A stretch of DNA of 64,000 bases from Callorhinus ursinus. Its lineage: Eukaryota > Chordata > Mammalia > Carnivora > Otariidae. The stretch is taken from assembly GCF_003265705.1 (NCBI RefSeq), contig NW_020312904.1, positions 3,567,140 through 3,631,139 on the forward strand, written 5' to 3'. A program made the position numbers and the translations under genes. Below, piece by piece: positions 23,936 through 35,380 of the stretch. The notes below the pieces were generated by a model, which was not told the origin of the DNA, did not search any database, and saw nothing but the letters and a program-made list of their open reading frames with translations. Every line of letters starts with the position of its first letter. The stretch's first letter is position 1.

Positions 23936-24825
23936 ATAAACAAGCCGGTAACACCTCAAGTGAGCAGAGTGAGCCTGGCAAGTGCCCTCCGGTCTTGGGA
24001 GGGCGCCAGATGAATTACACTCTGAGGATACAGTGTTGCAAAGAGGACCCTGCCCAGCCCAGCACACAGTAGATGCTCCATTCACATCAGCTCCTGATTC
24101 CTCCCCGAGTCTACCCAGTCGTCCAGAAACGAGTGAATGACAACTGCAGTTGCCCCATGGGTGCCGCCTTTCTCCTTGTGGTTGTCTGGTCTGAGCCTAT
24201 GTGGTGGAAGTGGTGATGGGGGGGGGGGGGCGTCAGATGTTTTATACTCCCGTTTCATGGATGTGAATACTGAGGCTCAGGCAGAGCACCTTGCCAAGAT
24301 TACAGACGGGTTGCACGTGGAGTCAGGACCCAGTGGGCTTGACTCTCAGCGGGGCCAGGCAGCTCAGCAGCCTTCCCGGCCCAGGAGCTACAAGTGATGG
24401 GGAAGCCCAGGGGTCAGGAGTTGGGGCTGCTCTCGGGGGTAGCTGCAGACAATTTGGAGCTGACGGTTGTCGAATCCCAGGCGCGAGGTTCTCTGACCCG
24501 AAGGGTCTGTGGGTCTGATTCAGAGGCACGGGGAGCTGGGGTTCTTGCTTTCCGTGGGACTGTTGACTCCCGGGACCTGTGACCCGTGGCTCTGGCCGTG
24601 CTGAGGCTGAGAAGGCACGGGCGTGAGTGCCTTTTCAGGCTGGGATCATGCGTTTTGGTCCATGGGAAATGGATTCTCTAGGGAATCTCTAGGAAGAACT
24701 TGGCACGTGGTGGGCGCCCGGAGCCCACTGGCTGACCGAGAGACTGAGCGAGGCAGGACGGCAGGCGGAGGGCGAGGGGCCCTGTGCCGCCACTCACCTG
24801 CCCGTGTCCTCTGCCCTCTCCGCAG
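23936..24825. other. End of intron 1
   Basis: A MIR fragment in minus orientation lies at 24241-24350 (TTTCATGGATGTGAATACTG, AGGCTCAGGCAGAGCACCTT, GCCAAGATTACAGACGGG). A 13-base G-run lies at 24218-24230. The acceptor of exon 2 is preceded by a pyrimidine tract ending CTCTGCCCTCTCCGCAG at 24825. Confidence 0.55.
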
Positions 24826-25052
24826 AGCACTGTCGTCCGTCGTGGCCCTGGGAGCCAACATCATCTGCAACAAGATTCCTGGCTTGGCCCCGCGGCAGCG
24901 CGCCATCTGCCAGAGCCGGCCCGATGCCATCATCGTGATCGGGGAGGGGGCGCAGATGGGCATCAATGAGTGCCAGTACCAGTTCCGCTTCGGACGCTGG
25001 AACTGCTCCGCCCTCGGCGAGAAGACTGTCTTCGGGCAAGAGCTCCGAGTAG
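24826..25052 (+). CDS. WNT7B: WNT7B coding exon 2 (residues 24-100)
   Basis: This 227-base exon encodes the start of the mature Wnt, from [17 protein letters not shown] to [13 protein letters not shown]. It forms the first helices of the N-terminal saposin-like lipid-binding domain. Visible features are Cys38, 52, 73 and 84 (73-84 form a disulfide in the family) and the N-glycosylation sequon NCS at Asn83. It begins with one base that completes codon 24 (1a) or 28 (1b) and ends with the first base of Gly100. The acceptor is CCGCAG and the donor GTAAGG at 25053. If intron 2 were retained, the frame would stop at 25187-25189. Confidence 0.97.
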
Positions 25053-27734
25053 GTAAGGGCGCCTCCGGGCTTGCAGGGACCCAGCCACGGTCGGGGCTCC
25101 AGGGGCCAGGCCACTCCCCCGTCCCCACGGAAGGCTGCATGGGGCTGCGCACGCTCCCCGGGCCACACCAGCCCCAGTGTCTCTGTTAGAGCAGCTTGCC
25201 CTGCGCCCTTCTCCGAGCCTGGCCTGGAGGGGGCCCAGCACCCCAGGGAGACCCAACCATGTGAGTGGCCGAGGGGTGTCTCGCCGGGCCGGAGGGTTGG
25301 AGGACGGCGCTCCGGCGAGGCTGTGAGCCCACGGGCGGGCAGCGCCACGCAGCGGTTAGAGACGCGCCCTGCTCGATGGCCGAGCGGAACTAGGCACGCC
25401 TCTTCGTCTCTCCCTGCCTCCGTTCTGTATCTGGAAATGGGATAAGAGCAGGACTTCCTGCGTGGGGTTTTGGTGTGGGGGTGGGGGCTGGAGGCAAATA
25501 GTGCCATTTATGTGGAAGGCGTTCCAGGCAGAGGGAGAGTGCAAGCAGAGACGCGTGGGATGCTGTGCACACATGTGTGGGAGCGCCGAGGAGTCTGACG
25601 GGCTGGAGGGCAGGGCAGGGGGGCGGGGGGGTCTGTGTGCAGGTGGAGTCGGGCTGGGGAAGGCGGTGGGCCTCCAGTGCTATGGGCAGTGGCAGCAACT
25701 GAAGGATGCCAAGCAGGGTTGGCCAGGTCTCTGCCGGCTGTGTCCCACTGCACCATGTGCCGTCCCTAGGTCACATGCTCCATCTCCGTGTCCCTCACAG
25801 AGCCCCGAGGGAGGCCCCGTGGTGCCCATTTTACAGAGAAGGAGACTGAGGCCCGGTTGGGGGGAGCTTACAGGGAAAAGTGGGACTTCCAGAGCCCGAC
25901 CTTGATTGGAATCCAGCTGCGTGACCCTGGGCATGGCGCTTCGGGCCGCTCAGGGCCTCAGTGTCCTCAGCTGTAACATGAGCTCTGAGCGAGCGGGCCC
26001 TCATCTGGGTCCCTAGTGCTTCTCCCAGGCCAGCACGCAGTAGGTACGCATAAACTGCTGTTGAACTGGTGAGGGTGGGGAGGCGATGCCACCTGCCCTT
26101 CCAGGAGGGTCAGATGGGGGCGTGATAACTTGGGGGCACCGCGCCAGGCATGCAGGGGGTGCCCTGTTATTTCAGACCCCAGCCTGTAGGCACAACACAT
26201 CCTTCCGATCCCAGCGGGCCAAGGAGCCACAGCTGCCGGGACCCAGGCCAGAGCCAAGCTCTGCGGGGCTTGGAACGCCTGGCATAGGGCTGGGGGTGGC
26301 GCAGGGGAAAGCCCCCGGGGCCCCTCTGCGGTGAGCAGCCTGTGGGTGGCACCTGGCACAGGTGGGAGGGTGGCACCACCCCCTCCCTGGGGCCCCACCA
26401 CCCAAGTGCAGCTCCCTCCCTGCAGGTGCCAGCTGGGGAGGGCGGGGCTGCCTGCCCCATCCTCCGCAGGTGGGGGGGCGTCGGCGCCAGTGCTTGCTTG
26501 GTGCCTGCTCGCTGCCAGGGGTCCGCTTGCCTCCCCAGCCCCTCACCCCTGAGACTCTGGGCTCTGAGGCCGCTGTGAGCACCCCCAGGATGCAGCTGAG
26601 TGGTGAGGTCGCCTGCGGCCACAAGGTTTGCCCATGACGGAGCTGGGTTCAGATCCAGGTCCCCACCTGCCACCTGGCCTATTCACCTTGCTTCTTCACT
26701 GTGTGGAGAGATGGGCAGTGGACATGGTCCCATGGCTTGCAGGGGGTGGGGGCCTCGGACTTTATCCGGGACCACGAGACACAGGGAGTGAGGGAGACGC
26801 AGCCACTCAGAGCCCCTTCTCATGGTCAGGTCCCAGGCGGGGGGCGGGGGGGGGCTTCACCGGTGGTCCCCAATAAATGCCAATAAAAAGCCCAAGAGGA
26901 GTGGCTTTGGCCCCAGCCCATGACCCGCGCCGTCCCCCCGTAGTGGACACCACCAGTCCCCACCCAGATTACCTTTACTGGCCGTCACATGTCCCCTGGA
27001 TCACGGCTAACAGCTCACAGCTGTTCCTCCTTGGAGACTAGCCCTCAGCCCAGTAGGAGCCTGGGAGGGTCTGCAAGCTTGGCCCGCAGGGAGGGTCAGC
27101 TACAGCCATGGACGGACTGGTGCAGAGGGTGTGAACTCTGCCCTTGTGGGTGGGGGGGTGCTCTGCAGTGCTCTTCATGCCCTGAGCTCCCCTTGGGAAT
27201 AGGCGTCTCAGGCTCTGCTTCTAGGGAGCCCACCTAAGGCACCTCCTCTCCCTTCCATGAGCATTTCAGAGGCAAACTTTTCGGCAGAGCTGTCTACACC
27301 CGATACGCCCCCATCCCTCACCGTCTTGTTCCTGCCACCCCTGTCCAGGCCGTTAATGACCTTCACGTGGCTGACCGATGCCCCCCTTCCTTGCCGGGGC
27401 CCCAGCTCACCTGGCTTCCTCTTGTCTCTCTGGCTGGGTCTCCTGAGCCCTGAGCCCTGCCCCAGTCTGTTCTCCCCTGGGACCAAGACCAGTGTGGCCG
27501 CTCCCTGGGAACCTCTGGCTCAACATGCTCAGCATCTTGTTGCTTAAATCTGCTGTTCTTGGCCTTCCCCCTGACCTGAGTTCCTGTTGTCTCAGCAGAA
27601 ACCCGGTGTTTCCCTGTCCATCCCTCCACCCTGCCCCACAGCCCCTGCAGGGCCTGCCTCTCTGGGTCTCCCCTGGCAGCTGTCAGTGCCTCCCCCTGCC
27701 TCCCCTCCAGCCCTGGTCATGCCATGTCACTCCC
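25053..27734. other. Intron 2, first part
   Basis: Two adjacent MIR-like pieces lie at 25825-25900 (minus) and 25912-26072 (plus), the latter ending with the MIR tail CACGCAGTAGGTACGCATAA. Two AATAAA hexamers ten bases apart lie at 26872-26877 and 26882-26887. Short runs of G occur (25619-25631). No exon recognised. Confidence 0.5.
25912..26072 (+). repeat. MIR element
   Basis: CCAGCTGCGTGACCCTGGGC, CCTCAGTGTCCTCAGCTGTA, ACATGAGCTC and the tail CAGCACGCAGTAGGTACGCA follow the MIR order on the plus strand. The inverted piece just before it may be a second insertion. Confidence 0.65.
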
Positions 27735-27960
27735 TTCCTCCAAAACCTGCAGTAGCTCCCTATTGCTCCAGGATAAAGTTAACTCCTTAGCTTGGAGTCT
27801 GGGTAATCCCTGTCATACATCACCCCCACCTCTCTTGGCTTCACCCTGGCTGACTTCTTCCTCTTCCCAGAGCATGCCAACCCTTTCCTCCTCTGGGACT
27901 TTGCCCCCACTGCCTGTAACCCTGGGAGGCCCTTCCCCTCTGCTCTGCTTATTCACATCT
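27735..27960 (+). repeat. L2 LINE fragment
   Basis: CTCCAAAACCTGCAGTAGCT, CCCTATTGCTCCAGGATAAA and GTTAACTCCTTAGCTTGGAG are the well-known wording of the L2 3' region, followed by the decayed 'ttggcttcaccctgg' and 'gccaaccctttcctcctctgggactttgccc' blocks. Old and frame-broken. Confidence 0.65.
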
Positions 27961-29840
27961 GATTTCTCTGGAGAAGGAAATCTCACCCCTCCCTGGCTCT
28001 TCCTGTCCACAGCCAGGCCAGACACATCCTGGAGCTTCATCCTGAGTCTCTCAGCCCCGGGCCAGCTCAGCACCTGCCTCAGCGCTCCCTTCACTCTGCC
28101 CCGGGGGTGGGAGGGGCCGGCTCCCTACCACCTGGGCTGAGGCCTCTTGCCCTCCTCAAAGCCCTCCTTGGCTCCAGGCTGGCCCCTGTGAAGGAAGGCC
28201 CAGCTCCCACTTCAGCCAGGAGGGCTCTGGCTTGCGGGGTCCTGTGGGCACCGTGATGGTGGTCTGAGCAGGCCCCTGCTCCTCCCAGAACTCAGGGGCT
28301 GGGAGTCACGAGCAGGAAGTGGGGCCGAGTGGCAAAGCCAGCCCATGTCAGAGGCATGCGGCTGCCCCGGGCACGAGATGGGAGACGGGCCATGAGCTGG
28401 CAGGCAGCCGGGGGACTCGTGGGAGCAGCCACTCAAGCGATGCCAATTAATGATTGGCCCCAAGTGGGGGGATGGCCTGGGTCGGAGGGACGGCCCCCTT
28501 CAGGCCTTGCCTGTGACCTTGGGCTGTGCCTAGATCTTGAGAGCTGAAGGGAAACCCCTCAATGGGCAAATGAACCCCTGTGCAAGGTTCCAGTCCCTTT
28601 TCCAGCACCTGGTGCTGTTGCTTGTACACCTCCTGGGACGGGGAGCTCACCACGCCACATGAGCTAGATCTTTCTAATGATGCTGCTGCCCTGGCTTTGC
28701 CCTGAGGCCCCCCAGGTACCAGTTGCTCTGCTCCCTTCAGGGAGTCAAGACCCACCCATGGTGTCACCTCGTGTCTGGCGGCCCCCACCCTCTGGCAACC
28801 TGAGCCCACCCCAGGCCTATTTCCCCATGTAGCGAGAGATGCTTATGGCCAGGCCCCTCTTGACCCATCTCTTCTGTTAGGGGGCAATGAGCTTGGGGGG
28901 GGGGGAATGTGTCCTCAACTCTTCTGTCCTGGGGTAGGGGGGAATGACACGAGAGCTGGGGGGTGAACTTGTCTTCCAGGGATGCTTGTTAGAAACTTGG
29001 GCCCCCAGTGACCCAGAGCAAGACAGAGCATTTCTTACAGGCACAGTAATTGGGTTGGGACTGTTGTCAGGGGCTTCCCTGACAGGGCGACCTATGAGAT
29101 GAGACCCAAGTGAGAATTCGGGTGACCCAGACCAGCCTGGGGTGAGCGCAGGGAAGGGGGTTCCAGGCAGAGGGAACAGCAGTGCCAAGGCTCAGAGGCC
29201 AGAAAGCGGATGGTATTTTCCAGGGACTGTAAGAGGGTGAACCAGAAGGCTGGAAGATCAGAGCCCAGAAGAGGGGGCAGAGCTGGGGCGCAGGGACCCC
29301 GAGGGCCCCACAGAAGGCAGGGAGGGTTCTGAGCAGGAGAGGGACTTCCCTCAAACACTGGCACCCCCCAGCCACGGCCTCACCCCTCGCCCGAGCCCCG
29401 AGCCCCGTGGGACCCACTGGCAGGGGGCATGGGGACTGCAGCTCTGTGCACTCCCGCCCCCACCCCCACCCTGCTGCCAAGCAACACTGAGTCCCGCCCA
29501 TCATGTGCAGCCCCAGACATGACCAGGCATAGGGGCCGCCCCTAATCCTGGCTCACGTGGCTGCCTGGGGCTGGCGGCTGGGTCTGCAGTAGGGGCTTAG
29601 CAAAGGCCGTTGGTTCCTGGACAATCCGAGGGGGCAGAGTGACTTACCTCTGACTGAGGGATGAGAGTCTCGAGGCTTCCAAAGTAGCCACTGGCGAATC
29701 CTTGGAGGAGGGGGCTGACTGTGTTCCCCGGGCGCCTTGCCTGGGGTTTTGCCGGCCGGGCCCAGGGGAGGTGTGACATTGGTTCCCGGGAGGGACGAGG
29801 GCTCCAGGGCCACGGCTGGCTGGTGCAAACGGACAAATGC
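27961..29840. other. Intron 2 sequence without recognised genes
   Basis: Contains a short AT-rich motif block at 28425-28470 (see findings) and a copy of an unnamed ancient interspersed repeat at about 29150-29345 (TTCCAGGCAGAGGGAACAGC, GAGCAGGAGAGGGACTTCC). G-run at 28893-28904. No exon recognised. Confidence 0.45.
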
Positions 29841-30056
29841 CCTAAGTGTCAGGTACACAACAGATTTTGAAGACTTCCAAAGGAAAAGAGCAAGTAAAAT
29901 ACCTCTACCGATCTTTACAACGAGCCCATGTTGACGTGGTAATGTTTGGGTATATTGGCTAAATAAATGATGTTATCAAAATGAAGTCCACCTGCTTATC
30001 CTCCCGTTCCTTAAATGGCATATGTGGCTCACGTGAGACTTCTGCTGGGTGGCACT
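29841..30056 (+). repeat. Ancient DNA-transposon-like repeat
   Basis: AT-rich 215-base block. GACTTCCAAAGGAAAAGAGC, AAGTAAAATACC, GGGTATATTGGCTAAATAAA, AAAATGAAGTCCACCTGCTT and GGCATATGTGGCTCACGTGA follow the order of a common non-autonomous mammalian repeat ending '...tggctcgcattatatttctattggacagc'. I believe it is a DNA-transposon relic but do not name the family. Confidence 0.5.
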
Positions 30057-30788
30057 GCGCTTAGGGGCACACGCTTGTCCAGACGCAGCCTGGGCAGGGC
30101 CGGCGTGCACACTCGAACCCAGATCCGACTGTCTCCTCCAGCCCCGGGGCACAGCAGACGGAGGGCAGAGGGTCACTCGCCGGCTGCTTCCTGGGGCAGG
30201 GCAGGAGTGTGAGGGTGACTGTCCTGGTGGCCCCTGGGGTTCAGCCTGCATTCATTGAGCGCCTGCTGTATGTCAGTCCTGGGAAAGGGCGCCAGGAGGT
30301 GGAGTGAAGACCACCTGGCCCTGGGCTTGGAACCTTGCACCCAGGATGCTCCGGGGGAGCCAGCGAGCTAGCTGCTCGGGGCCCGCTGTGTAACTTGGTC
30401 ACAGGCTCGTGCTCTCCTGGTCTGTCTACCCACCCATACCGGTGGGCGGAGGCTGGGGCCAGGATTCAGCCAGAACTTGGGGTCTCTCCTCAGGATTTGG
30501 GGCAGGAAGGCCCTCCACCTCCTGAGCGCCCACACTGGGGTTCTGCCCAAGAGTCTAGTGGACAAGGGGTCCAGGGCTCTGGGCTCTGGTCTACGGAGGC
30601 AGGACCCAGATCACAGGGTGGGCAGGCCTTCACCCTCGGCCTCCGAAAGTCAAGGCCCGGACGGACCTCGGCCGGTCTCCAAGCCCCATCCTCCTGCTTC
30701 GGTGTTGAGAGGATGATTTCTGTTACAGCTGCAGCCGCCTCCAAGGCCGGCTGTGGGTGGACCCTTCCATACGGCTCATCCCACGTTC

Positions 30789-30880
30789 TACTGTCCATAT
30801 ATCATAGATGGCGAGACGGAGGCTCATGACACACCCAAGGTCACATAGCGCTAGGGCCTAGAGATCTGAACCTGGCAGGC
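30789..30880 (-). repeat. MIR fragment
   Basis: ACTGTCCATATATCATAGAT, GGCGAGACGGAGGCTCATGA, CACACCCAAGGTCACATAGC and GATCTGAACCTGGCAGG give the MIR core in minus orientation. Confidence 0.65.
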
Positions 30881-31536
30881 CAGCCCGGTGTCCCAGCAGG
30901 ACTCTAGTCTCCAGGGGGCCAGAGGATAGCCTCAGGGAGGAAGGGGTTCGGACGCCACCGCGTCCTCACACACGAGCAGTTGCTAATTTCCCACACGCCG
31001 GGACGGGGGACTGTGCACGAGGGCAGGCAGTCCGAGGCTGACCTCCCTAACAAGAGGGGCTGCTGGAAGCCAGGCCTGCACGAGAGGCCTTCTCAGGCTC
31101 CCCAAAGCTCCGGGGAGGGGTGGAAGCTCCTGGACAGCCGTCCCAGCTTGGGACACAGATCCCGGGGCTCCAGCTCATGCTGCCCCTCACGATGTGGTCC
31201 TAAGCCAGGCTCTGCCCCTTCTCCACCCGTTGACCCCCGTACCCAGCTGGAGCGCCCCACCTCGACGGCTGCTGCGTGGCATGTGAGGGCCTCACTGGGT
31301 CAGAACAAAGGCCTCGGGCACTCGGGGATGCCGGCGTGTTCGGACCTGGTGTGGCTTTTTCCAATGCTCTGTTTATGACAAGGGCAGGGAAGAGCTTCGT
31401 GTGGAGACACTGACTCAGCCACAGGTGAGCTGGGGTGGGGGCCTGGGTGGGGCCAGAAAGAAACAGAGGGACAGATGGGGACAGAGACACACAGAAAGAG
31501 GGACAGAGGGCAACATAAGCACAGACATAGAGGCAC

Positions 31537-31590
31537 GCCCACACGTGCACACACGCCCACACGTGCACACACGCACACCCACACGTCTGC
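31537..31590. repeat. CA-rich tandem repeat, 18-base unit
   Basis: The unit GCCCACACGTGCACACAC occurs perfectly twice (31537-31554, 31555-31572) and a third copy is degenerate. The unit includes CACGTG, so each copy holds an E-box-like hexamer. Confidence 0.85.
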
Positions 31591-32829
31591 CCCAGGCCCG
31601 GGGTCTCAGCCCGTCCTGAGACGCAGAGTGAAAGCAGCCCATGGGCACGGAGCCCCTCCCGCGCCCAGCTGCTGCGAGCCCCCCACTGCACTCAGTCACG
31701 CGGCATGGGCCCCTGCGGGTGGATGCTTCACTACCTCTCTTTAACAGGTGCAGGGACAGGCATGAGCGTCCGAGGCAGCCCGCCCACTTGTCCCCCGGCA
31801 GAGCCCTGGCCCTCCAGGCCCCTGCGGGAACCCCAGGCCACCTTCAACTGCACACATAGGGATTTGGGACCTCGCTGGGCTTGGAGGTGTCTCTGGGGTC
31901 GCCGGACCCCCATTGTCCCTGCCTCCGGAGCCCCTGAGCCTGAGCCCCGCGTGTGCTGGGATAAGCTCAGGCAGGCAGTTGCATGCCCAGGGCCGGTGAC
32001 TGAGCCCCGTCTGGGGCCAAGGGGCCAGGAAGCCTCGCTGGCCCCACCCTGGGCCCCCGGGCCTCTCCCCCCAGCTCCTGTGCATCCTAACACCTGACAT
32101 GGGCGCTGCACCTGCTTGCCGGGGTGACACCAGGAGATGCCGCTTGGCCTGGGGTGTCTCCTGGTCTCCCTCGCCTCAACGTCTCCACCCATAGACGGGA
32201 GGTGGGGACAGTATTCTCACAGCCACTTCTAGGCTTGGGAGAGCCTGGGGGCCGGGTGGGGTGGGCGCGGGGGCTCAGGTGCACTCACTAGCTCGCAGTG
32301 TCCCAGTGGCCAGGCTTCAGGCCTGGAAGACTCGGGGTCCCCACTCCATCCCTACCATCCATGGCCCTACCCCACCTCAGCCCCGGCTTCCCTGTTCTGA
32401 CCTGCTTCTCAGGGAGATCCAAAAGCTCCCTGCTAAAGAGGTTTAGAACCCGCTGCACTGGCCTCACTCCCGTATTACATGGGGAAACTGAGGCTGAGGG
32501 GAGTGAAGGGCTGGGTGGCCCCTGGTTCCACCTGGGTTGGCACCCGTGATGGTGAGCAGCAGGGCCGGGGGCCCCCCAGGCAGGGCTTGAGTGCCCAGCC
32601 TCCGCTTCCACTGTGTCCTGCGTGCCCCAATCTCCCTGTGGTCAAGGCAGCTCCTTGATTTCCCCCAAACCTGGTCCTCTGCCCCACAGTCTTGGTGCCC
32701 AGCTGCCCAGGCCCCACTTCGGGAGACTTCTGGATTCGTCTTTCCTGAAACCCTCACTCAGTCCACCTGCTGCTCCGTTGCTTCCACCCTCAGACTGTGT
32801 CCCAAGCCGGCCGTCCTCACCGCCTCCAC

Positions 32830-33240
32830 CTGGCCAGCCACCAGTGTTTCTTACCCAGACCCTTGTGCCCTGCTCCCACCGTGCTGGCCACAGTCAGCTG
32901 GAGGGGCCCTTTCAATGTCGGTCACAGCGGCACCCTCCAGGGGCTCCCCCTCTTCTTAAAGTCCAGCCCCCTCCCCCTGAGCTCCCCAAGTCGACGCGGT
33001 GTGGCCCATTTCATGTTTCACCCTCTTCGTGGGGTCAGACTGCTCACGCCCATCTTGTTCTCTTCTCAGGGCCTTAACCTTGCAGTATCCTCTGCCTGCA
33101 CACTGTTCCCTGCACCTGTGCATGGCTCATGTCTCTCATCATTCAGGATGTCCCCAAGAGGGGCCCTCCTGGTCACCCCCCAGGCACCTGTCCTGATGGC
33201 CCTCGTGGTGACCATGGCCCTCTGCCCATGCTCTCGGGGA
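32830..33240 (+). repeat. L2-like LINE fragment
   Basis: A long pyrimidine-rich stretch with phrases such as GGGGCTCCCCCTCTTCTTAA, AGTCCAGCCCCCTCCCCCTG and CCTGCACACTGTTCCCTGCA resembles the L2 3' half. It is strongly diverged and the limits are approximate. Confidence 0.4.
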
Positions 33241-33619
33241 AGCCCCTCCCAGCTGTGTGCTTGGCCCTGAGCTGGGGGCCTCACCCCTGGGGCTCTGGGG
33301 GTTTGGCTGGAGGGCAGGCTGTGCTTGGCATTGGGGGCACCGGACGGTAACAGAGGATGGCAGGGGCGGGCGCCGGCCAGCCCAAGTCGCAGGCGTGGTC
33401 AGTGGGATGGGAGGCAGGACAGTGTGCTTTCCCTGTCCGGCGGGCAGGGAGCAATCTGAGCATGACTCTTGGGTCCCGGGTCAGATCCCAGCTCTGTGGC
33501 TGGCCTGCTGTGTGACCTAGGGCCTGTCACCTGCCTACTCTGAGCCCAGCATCCTAACCATGGGTGTTTAAATCGAGGACTAGTTGTGCGCAACCCCTGA
33601 AAACCATCAAGTGCTGTGT

Positions 33620-34447
33620 TTTTAAGACAGCTTATCGAGGTAGAATCCACCTACCCCACAATTCATCTGTGTAAGCGTCCAATTCCGTAGTTTCTAGTCT
33701 CTTCGCAGAGCTGTCCACCCATCACCACCTTCAATTTTGGAACATTGTCATCACCCCGAAAAGAAACCCTGCACCCCTCAGCTGTCATCCTCCAAGCCCC
33801 CAGCCTTTGACAACACTCATCTGCTTCCTGTCCCTAGGGATGTACCTATTCTGGAAATTTCCCATCAGTGGGATCATACACTAGGTGGCCTTTTGTGGCT
33901 GGCGTCTTTCACTCCATACACGTTTTTGAGATCTCTCCCTGTTGTAGTGTGTGTCTGTGTTTGAGTCCTTTCTGTGGCGGGGGACTATTCTGTTTTGTGG
34001 CCAGCCCACCTCTTGTTTATCCATTTGTTGCCGATGGGCACCGGCTGTTGCAAACGCCGCTGCCGTATTTACATAGAAATTTCTGTGTGTTCATTTCTCC
34101 TGGGGCTGCACCCTGCAGGGGATTTCTGAGTCCTGCAGTAACTCTATGATGGCTGTGGCATTTTCCATCCCTCCGCCCAACAGCACGTGAGAGTTCTGGT
34201 GTCTGGCGTCCGCACTGACACTTATTATTGTCTGTCTGTCTTGTCTTAGCCATCCCGGTGGGGCTGGAGTGGCATCCCACTGTGGTTTCGATTTATATTT
34301 CCTTGATGGCTCAGGATGTTGAGCATCTTTCCTGTCCTTACTGGCTGTTTTTATACCGTCTTTGGAGAAATGTCTTTTCGGATCCTTTGCCCATTTGTCA
34401 TTGGGTTGTTTGCCTTTCTATTATTGAGTTGTAGAAAATGCCATATT
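33620..34447 (-). repeat. L1 3'-end fragment (L1M-type), reverse orientation
   Basis: Reads as the reverse of an old L1 3' end. Markers in order are AGCTTATCGAGGTAGAATCC, TTCCCATCAGTGGGATCATA, TCTTGTTTATCCATTTGTTG, GGGGATTTCTGAGTCCTGCA, TTTCGATTTATATTTCCTTG and TCCTTTGCCCATTTGTCATT. It is interrupted at its right end by a CanSINE at 34448. The frame is broken. Confidence 0.85.
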
Positions 34448-34583
34448 GGGGCACCTGGGTGGCTCAGTCATTAAGTGTCTGCCTCCGGCTCAGGTCATGA
34501 TCCCAGGGTCCTGGGATCAAGCCCCACCTCGGGCTCCCTGCTCAGCGGGAAGCCTGCTTCTCCGTCTGCCCCACCCCCCACTT

Positions 34584-34619
<36 letters not shown>

Positions 34620-34657
34620 TTCTCTCAAATAAATAAAATCTTTAAAAATAAAGAAGG
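34448..34657 (+). mobile_element. CanSINE (SINEC, tRNA-Lys-derived)
   Basis: Begins GGGGCACCTGGGTGGCTCAG, includes the B-box-like GGGATCAAGCCCCACCTCGG, then a (CT)16-type tract at about 34588-34618 and ends with CAAATAAATAAAATCTTTAA and an A-rich tail. A 12-base target duplication AAATGCCA(T/C)ATT flanks it (34436-34447, 34658-34669). It inserted at the edge of an old L1. The wording matches the type found in arctoid carnivores. Confidence 0.95.
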
Positions 34658-35295
34658 AAATGCCACATTTAAGAGGGGCCAGTACAGGTTGGTGGGGAGG
34701 CAAGGGGAACTGAACGGCGTTGGCCACCAGCCCGGGACATGCACAGGTGCACGTGCTTGCTCACACTCATGGGAGCCACATTCATGCGTAAGCCCCGGTG
34801 TATGCCCAGGGCCACACTCGTGTGCATGCACGCAGAGGTACACCCACGGAGACCCCATGTGTGGCGTGTCATTCGTGGGGGTCAGGCCTGCCCCCCAGGC
34901 CCTCTGGTACAGCCACTCGGCCATATCAGAGCTATTATCTTCATTTGGCAGGTGGGGAGACAGAGACATGAAGGGCCCCTTGACTGGTCCAAAGTCACCC
35001 AACTGGCCAATTTTAGGGTCTAGACTTGAACTCCAGGTGTCAGACTCTGACCTCCCCTCTGGAGTGTGTGTGGCCCCAGACCTTTGAAACCCCGAGTCAC
35101 TTCAGAACTTCGGGTCTGCACTCCCCCACTCCCCGAGCTGCCGTGTGACATGGGGCAGCATGCGCACTCTGTCTGGGCCCCCGGCTCCTGGTTGGAGACA
35201 GAGGGATGGCACTGGGTGGTCCTTAGCTCTGAGGTCCCAGATTCTTGGCCTGCCTTCTAAGAGCGAACCAAGTGCCTTTCGCACCCTGCCTCCCC
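34658..35295. other. Intron 2 sequence with a MIR fragment
   Basis: A MIR fragment in minus orientation lies at 34925-35052 (TCAGAGCTATTATCTTCATT, TGGCAGGTGGGGAGACAGAG, CCAAAGTCACCCAACTGGCC, CTAGACTTGAACTCCAGGTG). Nothing else recognised. Confidence 0.6.
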
Positions 35296-35380
35296 AGACC
35301 TGCAGTTAATCAGGTCATTAGGAGCTCAGTTATGGCCTTCTAAAAATAGTACGCCACATCCCGAAGTGGCAGGTAGCTTT
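35296..35380. promoter_or_regulatory. Candidate conserved non-coding element with MEF2-type site
   Basis: An AT-rich island with CAGTTAATCAGGTCATTAGG, CTCAGTTATGG and a perfect MEF2 consensus CTAAAAATAG at 35340-35349. No repeat family recognised. Enhancer function is inference. Confidence 0.35.

Larger units (their letters stand above)
30057..33619. other. Intron 2 sequence with MIR, L2 and simple repeats
   Basis: MIR fragments in minus orientation lie at 30789-30880 and about 32472-32545. An L2-like 3' region lies at about 32830-33240. A CA-rich tandem repeat lies at 31537-31590. No exon recognised. Confidence 0.45.
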
